This document shows positions 61,315 through 64,000 of a DNA stretch of 64,000 bases, in pieces. Within the stretch, counting starts at the first letter, position 1. Every line of letters starts with the position of its first letter. The translations under genes and the position numbers were made by a program. Where the stretch lies: positions 1-64,000 of the forward strand of contig NZ_BJTV01000010.1 of assembly GCF_007176755.1 (NCBI RefSeq), given 5' to 3'. This stretch comes from Streptomyces sp. 1-11. GTDB taxonomy: Bacteria > Actinomycetota > Actinomycetes > Streptomycetales > Streptomycetaceae. Below the pieces are notes generated by a model that did no database searches, was not told the origin of the DNA, and saw nothing but the letters and a program-made list of their open reading frames with translations.

Positions 61315-62079
61315 TTGTCGGATTGGCTTGTTCTCGTCCTCGCCATGCTGGGGGCCTGTGCCGTCGTGGTCGTCATCACCGTCGTACGGCACCGGAGGGC
61401 TCCCGAGAACGAGGACCCCAGCGAGACCCCGGACGTCATCGAGTACATGACGATGTGGATCGGCGTGGTGTACGCGATCGTGCTCGGCCTGGCCATCGCG
61501 GGCGTGTGGGAGGCGCGCAGCGCCGCCCAGGACCACGTGCAGGCCGAGGCCCAGGCGCTGCACGAGGTCTCCGAGCGGGTCCGGGTCTACCCGCCCGACG
61601 TCCGCGACCGCATCCGGGCCGATGTCGACGCGTACGCCCGGTACGTGGTCACCACCGAGTGGAAGTCGATGACCGAGCGCGGGCAGGTCACCGAGCGCGG
61701 CGGCGCGCTGCTGACCCGGATCCGCCACGACGTGACGGACTACCAGCCGAGGAACGACTTCGAGGCACAGGCGTACCAGCCGGTGCTGGACCAGATCTCG
61801 GCCGCCGACCAGGCGCGCAACGCGCGCGCCGACTCGACCGGCCCGACCATGCCGCCCGTCGTCTGGTGGGGGCTGATCAGCGGGGCGGTGATCACCATCG
61901 GCATGGTCTTCGCCCTGCAGATCCGGCGCACCGCGCGTGAGCTGGTGCTGGCCGGGCTGTTCTCCGCGACCATCGCCTTCATGCTGTTCCTCATCTGGGA
62001 CTTCGACGCCCCCTACAGCCGGGGCATCGCGGCGACCGCCGAGCCGTTCCTCACCCTGATCCCGGGCGCCGGCGCGTAG
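61315..62079 (+). CDS. DUF4239 membrane protein (bestrophin-like fold)
   Basis: This 254-residue protein starts with TTG at 61315, with GGAGG six bases upstream. Helices are LVLVLAMLGACAVVVVITVV, MWIGVVYAIVLGLAIAGVWE, WGLISGAVITIGMVFAL and LAGLFSATIAFMLFLIWDF. A cytoplasmic helical region contains QAEAQALHEVSERVRVYPPD. The family is annotated as bestrophin-like, with possible channel function, but this is unproven. It lies 30 bases after the Pro-Thr protein and may be co-transcribed. Confidence 0.87.
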   Translation: MSDWLVLVLAMLGACAVVVVITVVRHRRAPENEDPSETPDVIEYMTMWIGVVYAIVLGLAIAGVWEARSAAQDHVQAEAQALHEVSERVRVYPPDVRDRIRADVDAYARYVVTTEWKSMTERGQVTERGGALLTRIRHDVTDYQPRNDFEAQAYQPVLDQISAADQARNARADSTGPTMPPVVWWGLISGAVITIGMVFALQIRRTARELVLAGLFSATIAFMLFLIWDFDAPYSRGIAATAEPFLTLIPGAGA

Positions 62080-62218
62080 TCCGCCGCCCGGTCAGGACCG
62101 CCGGTCCGGAACGCCGGCCCGCCGCACCGCGCGACTTCGCCCCGGCCGCACGACCGGGCCGGGGCGAGGCGAGGGCAGTCCGGGGGCCGGGCTCCGGCGG
62201 GGCCGGAGCCGTGCGGGG

Positions 62219-63349
62219 TCAGACGCGCTTGTCGGGCCGGCGGCGCAGCCAGAACGCGCCGCCCCCGAACACGGCGGCGGCGACCATCCCGCCGCCGATG
62301 GCCATGTCGGCCGGGGTGGCGCCGGTGGACCTGCTGCCGCCGAGGCCGCCCTGGACACCGCCGAGCACGGTGAAGGCCGCCCGGCGGGTCAGCGTGCGGC
62401 CGTCGCAGTCGACCCTGATCTCGTACCGTCCGGGCCGGGCGTCGCGGTCGACGTGGGCGAGACCGCGCGAGACGCTGTCGCGGACCGGTGTGAGGTGGAT
62501 GGTGCGGAAGGCCCGCGAGGACGCGGTGCCGCTGCGGCAGCCGTTCACGATCACGGTGAGCCGGCCGCCGGCGGGGAGGACGTCGGGCGAGGCGATGACC
62601 CGGCGGGCGTCGCCCTCGCCGTGGCCGCCGGAGTCGCCGCCGTGCCCGGAGTCGTCGCCGCGGAACTCGTCGCCCCTGCCGTTGCCGAAGTCGCCGTTCC
62701 CGCGCCCGTTGCCCCGACCGTTGCCGCGGTCGTTGTCGTTCCCGCGCCCGTTGCCCCTGCCGAAATCGTCGTCGCCCCGCCCATTGCCGCGGTCGTTGTC
62801 GTTCCCGCGCCCGTTGCCCCTGCCGAAATCGTCGTCGCCCCGCCCATTGCCGCGGTCGTTGTCGTTCCCGCGCCCGTTGCCCCTGCCGAAATCGTCGTCG
62901 CCCCGCCCATTGCCCCGGTCGTTGTCGTTTCCGCGCCCGTTGCCCCGGTCGTTGTCGTTCCCGCGCTCGTTGCCCCGCCCGTGGCCGAAGTCGTCGTTGT
63001 CCCGGCCACCGCCGATGTGGCCGTTGATGTGCCCGCTGAAGTTGCCGTCGATGTGCCCGTTGAAACTGGCGTTCCCGTTCCCGAAGAAGTTCCCGTTCCC
63101 GTTTCCGTTCCCGGGGAAGTTGCCCGGGAAGTTCCCGTTCCCGGGGAGGACTCCGTTCCCGGGGAGGACTCCGTTGAAGTTCCCGTTTCCGATTCCGGGG
63201 ATCACCACCGCCCCGGTGTTCCCGGTGCCGGTGTTGCCCGTCGTGCCGCCACCGTTCCCGATGCCGTCCGCGACGGCCACGGGGGCGGTGGCGAGCCCGA
63301 GCGCGGCGACCGCAGCGCACGCGGCCCCCAGGGCACGTTGGTTTCGCAT
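62219..63349 (-). CDS. Secreted Gly/Asn/Asp-repeat surface protein with C-terminal anchor
   Basis: The 376-residue protein has a signal peptide (ACAAVAALGLATAPVAVADG), then a Gly-Asn-Phe-rich region (about 30-120) and an Arg-Gly-Asn-Asp repeat region (about 120-230). It includes 21-residue units such as GRGDDDFGRGNGRGNDNDRG. A globular domain has LPAGGRLTVIVNGCRSGTAS and RPGRYEIRVDCDGRTLTRRA. The end is a glycine-rich membrane segment and basic tail (AFWLRRRPDKRV). No LPXTG motif was seen. The Asp-rich repeats could bind calcium. It is divergent from a sortase gene. Confidence 0.85.
   Translation of the reverse strand: MRNQRALGAACAAVAALGLATAPVAVADGIGNGGGTTGNTGTGNTGAVVIPGIGNGNFNGVLPGNGVLPGNGNFPGNFPGNGNGNGNFFGNGNASFNGHIDGNFSGHINGHIGGGRDNDDFGHGRGNERGNDNDRGNGRGNDNDRGNGRGDDDFGRGNGRGNDNDRGNGRGDDDFGRGNGRGNDNDRGNGRGDDDFGRGNGRGNDNDRGNGRGNGRGNGDFGNGRGDEFRGDDSGHGGDSGGHGEGDARRVIASPDVLPAGGRLTVIVNGCRSGTASSRAFRTIHLTPVRDSVSRGLAHVDRDARPGRYEIRVDCDGRTLTRRAAFTVLGGVQGGLGGSRSTGATPADMAIGGGMVAAAVFGGGAFWLRRRPDKRV
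62721..62954 (-). repeat. 63-bp coding tandem repeats in the surface protein
   Basis: Copies start at 62721, 62784 and 62847, each beginning TTGCCGCGGTCGTT on the plus strand. A partial fourth copy begins at 62910. The period of 63 bases keeps the frame and encodes a 21-residue Gly-Arg-Asn-Asp unit. Confidence 0.95.
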
Positions 63350-63681
63350 GTGATCCTCCGCAGGAGGCACCCCGGGTCCGGTCCCCGGGCGATCGGCGAG
63401 AAAGCACCTCCGGACAAGACCCTCAGACGCCCGGAACACGCCCGCACATCGAGAATGGTCCGTTCTGGTGATCGGACACGCCGACGGAAAACCACACAAT
63501 CAGATATTCGCGCAGGTCACGGCGCATCAGAAAATATCTCCGCGCTGCAACTCGGATGGCGCACCGACGAGGTGACGGGCCACCCGTTCGCCCGTCACCC
63601 CGTCGCCCGCCCCTCGCACGGGACTTAGCGTTTTCCCATGCGTGGAGACGTGGTGACCGCCGCGTCGAGAGGGGAAGGCGA
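63350..63681. other. Divergent intergenic region
   Basis: This 332-base region between the surface protein and the sortase should hold both promoters. It is locally AT-rich, with an inverted repeat AGATATT (63502-63508) and AATATCT (63533-63539). No gene is recognised. Confidence 0.5.
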
Positions 63682-64000
63682 ATGTACGCGTTCGAGCCGG
63701 CCGAGCCGGCCGAAGAGGAGGAGCGGCGGCGCAAGCGTGCCCCCTGGGGCGTGATAGCGCTCGTTCTGCTGACCGGTCTCGCGCTCATCCGCAACGGCTC
63801 GGGTGAGTTCGACACCGGCCCGCCGCAGCCCGCGTCGGCGGCGGCCGCGGACAGCCGGGCCACGCCGGAACAGGACCCGGCCGCCGTGGCGGCCGCCGTC
63901 ACCCCGCTGGGGTTCTCCCCGGTCGACCGGGTCAGGATCCCGGCGATCCACGTCGACGCGCCGGTGCAGCCCGTCGGCCTGGACACCCAGGGCTGGGTGG
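63682..64000 (+). CDS. Class F-like sortase, N-terminal part (cut by window edge)
   Basis: The ATG at 63682 follows GAGAGGGGAAGG. Only 106 codons are in the window. After an acidic/basic cytoplasmic tail (EEEERRRKRAPWG) comes one membrane helix (VIALVLLTGLALI), an Ala/Pro linker, and the start of the sortase barrel: PVDRVRIPAIHVDAPVQPVG. The V-R-I-P-A-I-x-V-D-A-P-V strand is typical of actinobacterial class E/F sortases. The catalytic Cys and Arg are outside the window. It may process surface proteins such as its divergent neighbour, although that one lacks a visible LPXTG. Confidence 0.85.
   Translation, partial: MYAFEPAEPAEEEERRRKRAPWGVIALVLLTGLALIRNGSGEFDTGPPQPASAAAADSRATPEQDPAAVAAAVTPLGFSPVDRVRIPAIHVDAPVQPVGLDTQGWV

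Overview
The window is about 64 kb of very GC-rich DNA with strong third-position GC bias, many GTG and TTG starts and dense back-to-back operons. The gene content is typical of Streptomyces: a gvpO-A-F-G-J-L-S-K gas vesicle cluster, egtABCD, olsBA-like genes, a SigR-type thioredoxin promoter, a DUF574 methyltransferase and a PAS-GGDEF-EAL protein. From about 36 kb to the right edge the order (egtABCD, sdhCAB, LysR, RmdA-like, SCO0930-type lipoprotein, DUF4239, sortase) recalls the SCO09xx region of S. coelicolor. That comparison is from memory and was not checked by alignment. No tRNA, rRNA, CRISPR array, integrase or transposase was seen.

Layout. 0-2 kb: the start of a zinc alcohol dehydrogenase (cut by the edge) and a membrane protein. 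1.7-5.5 kb: an eight-gene minus-strand gas vesicle operon in which almost every stop overlaps the next start. 5.6-8.7 kb: an enolase-superfamily enzyme, then a beta-propeller/TlpA-type redoxin fusion whose redox motif reads W-UGA-G-P-C, with UGA exactly where the first cysteine should be. The frame stays open and conserved for another 103 codons. A hand-folded hairpin with a GGUC loop follows the UGA, so this is a strong selenoprotein candidate and the most interesting item in the window. 8.8-11.5 kb: a secreted alkaline phosphatase with a PHO-box-like repeat and an NlpC/P60 cell-wall hydrolase. 11.6-15.1 kb: a stress/dormancy group (universal stress protein, CBS pair, DevR/OsdR-like response regulator, PPOX flavoprotein). 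15.3-20.3 kb: a GNAT gene coupled to a sugar-type ABC importer (lipoprotein and two permeases, no ATPase), plus two small proteins. 20.5-23.2 kb: peptide deformylase, a disulfide-type FAD oxidoreductase and thioredoxin. 23.3-30.5 kb: LacI and two TetR regulators, a TetX-like monooxygenase, an FMN reductase, an HSL esterase and an amidase. 30.6-34.8 kb: an NfeD-like small protein and a flotillin, a SufR-like regulator coupled to a membrane protein, a cupin and a MazF-like toxin. 35-42 kb: a PARG-like hydrolase, the ergothioneine operon, and an orphan sugar-binding lipoprotein with a DasR-like site. 42-51 kb: dodecin, HAD phosphatase, thioredoxin-like ferredoxin, LLM flavoprotein, a Clp ATPase, an MT0933-type small protein, a short UvrA/DrrC-like ATPase and an ornithine-lipid acyltransferase pair. 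51.4-55.8 kb: a succinate dehydrogenase operon with a divergent LysR. 56-64 kb: an RmdA-like c-di-GMP enzyme, a methyltransferase, a lipoprotein, cell-surface proteins with Pro-Thr and Gly-Asn-Asp repeats, and the start of a class F-like sortase.

A redox and stress theme runs through the window: mycothiol-era antioxidants (ergothioneine, SigR-controlled thioredoxin), thioredoxin-like folds, flavoproteins and a hypoxia-type regulator. Regulatory sites readable by eye include a SigR promoter, paired TetR palindromes, a LysR box, a dre-like DasR site, a PHO-box-like repeat, several leaderless promoters of the form TANNNT-N6/7-RTG, and many perfect terminator hairpins. Two unrelated intergenic regions each hold four tandem 22-bp units. 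All functional calls rest on motif recognition by eye; no database search was run.
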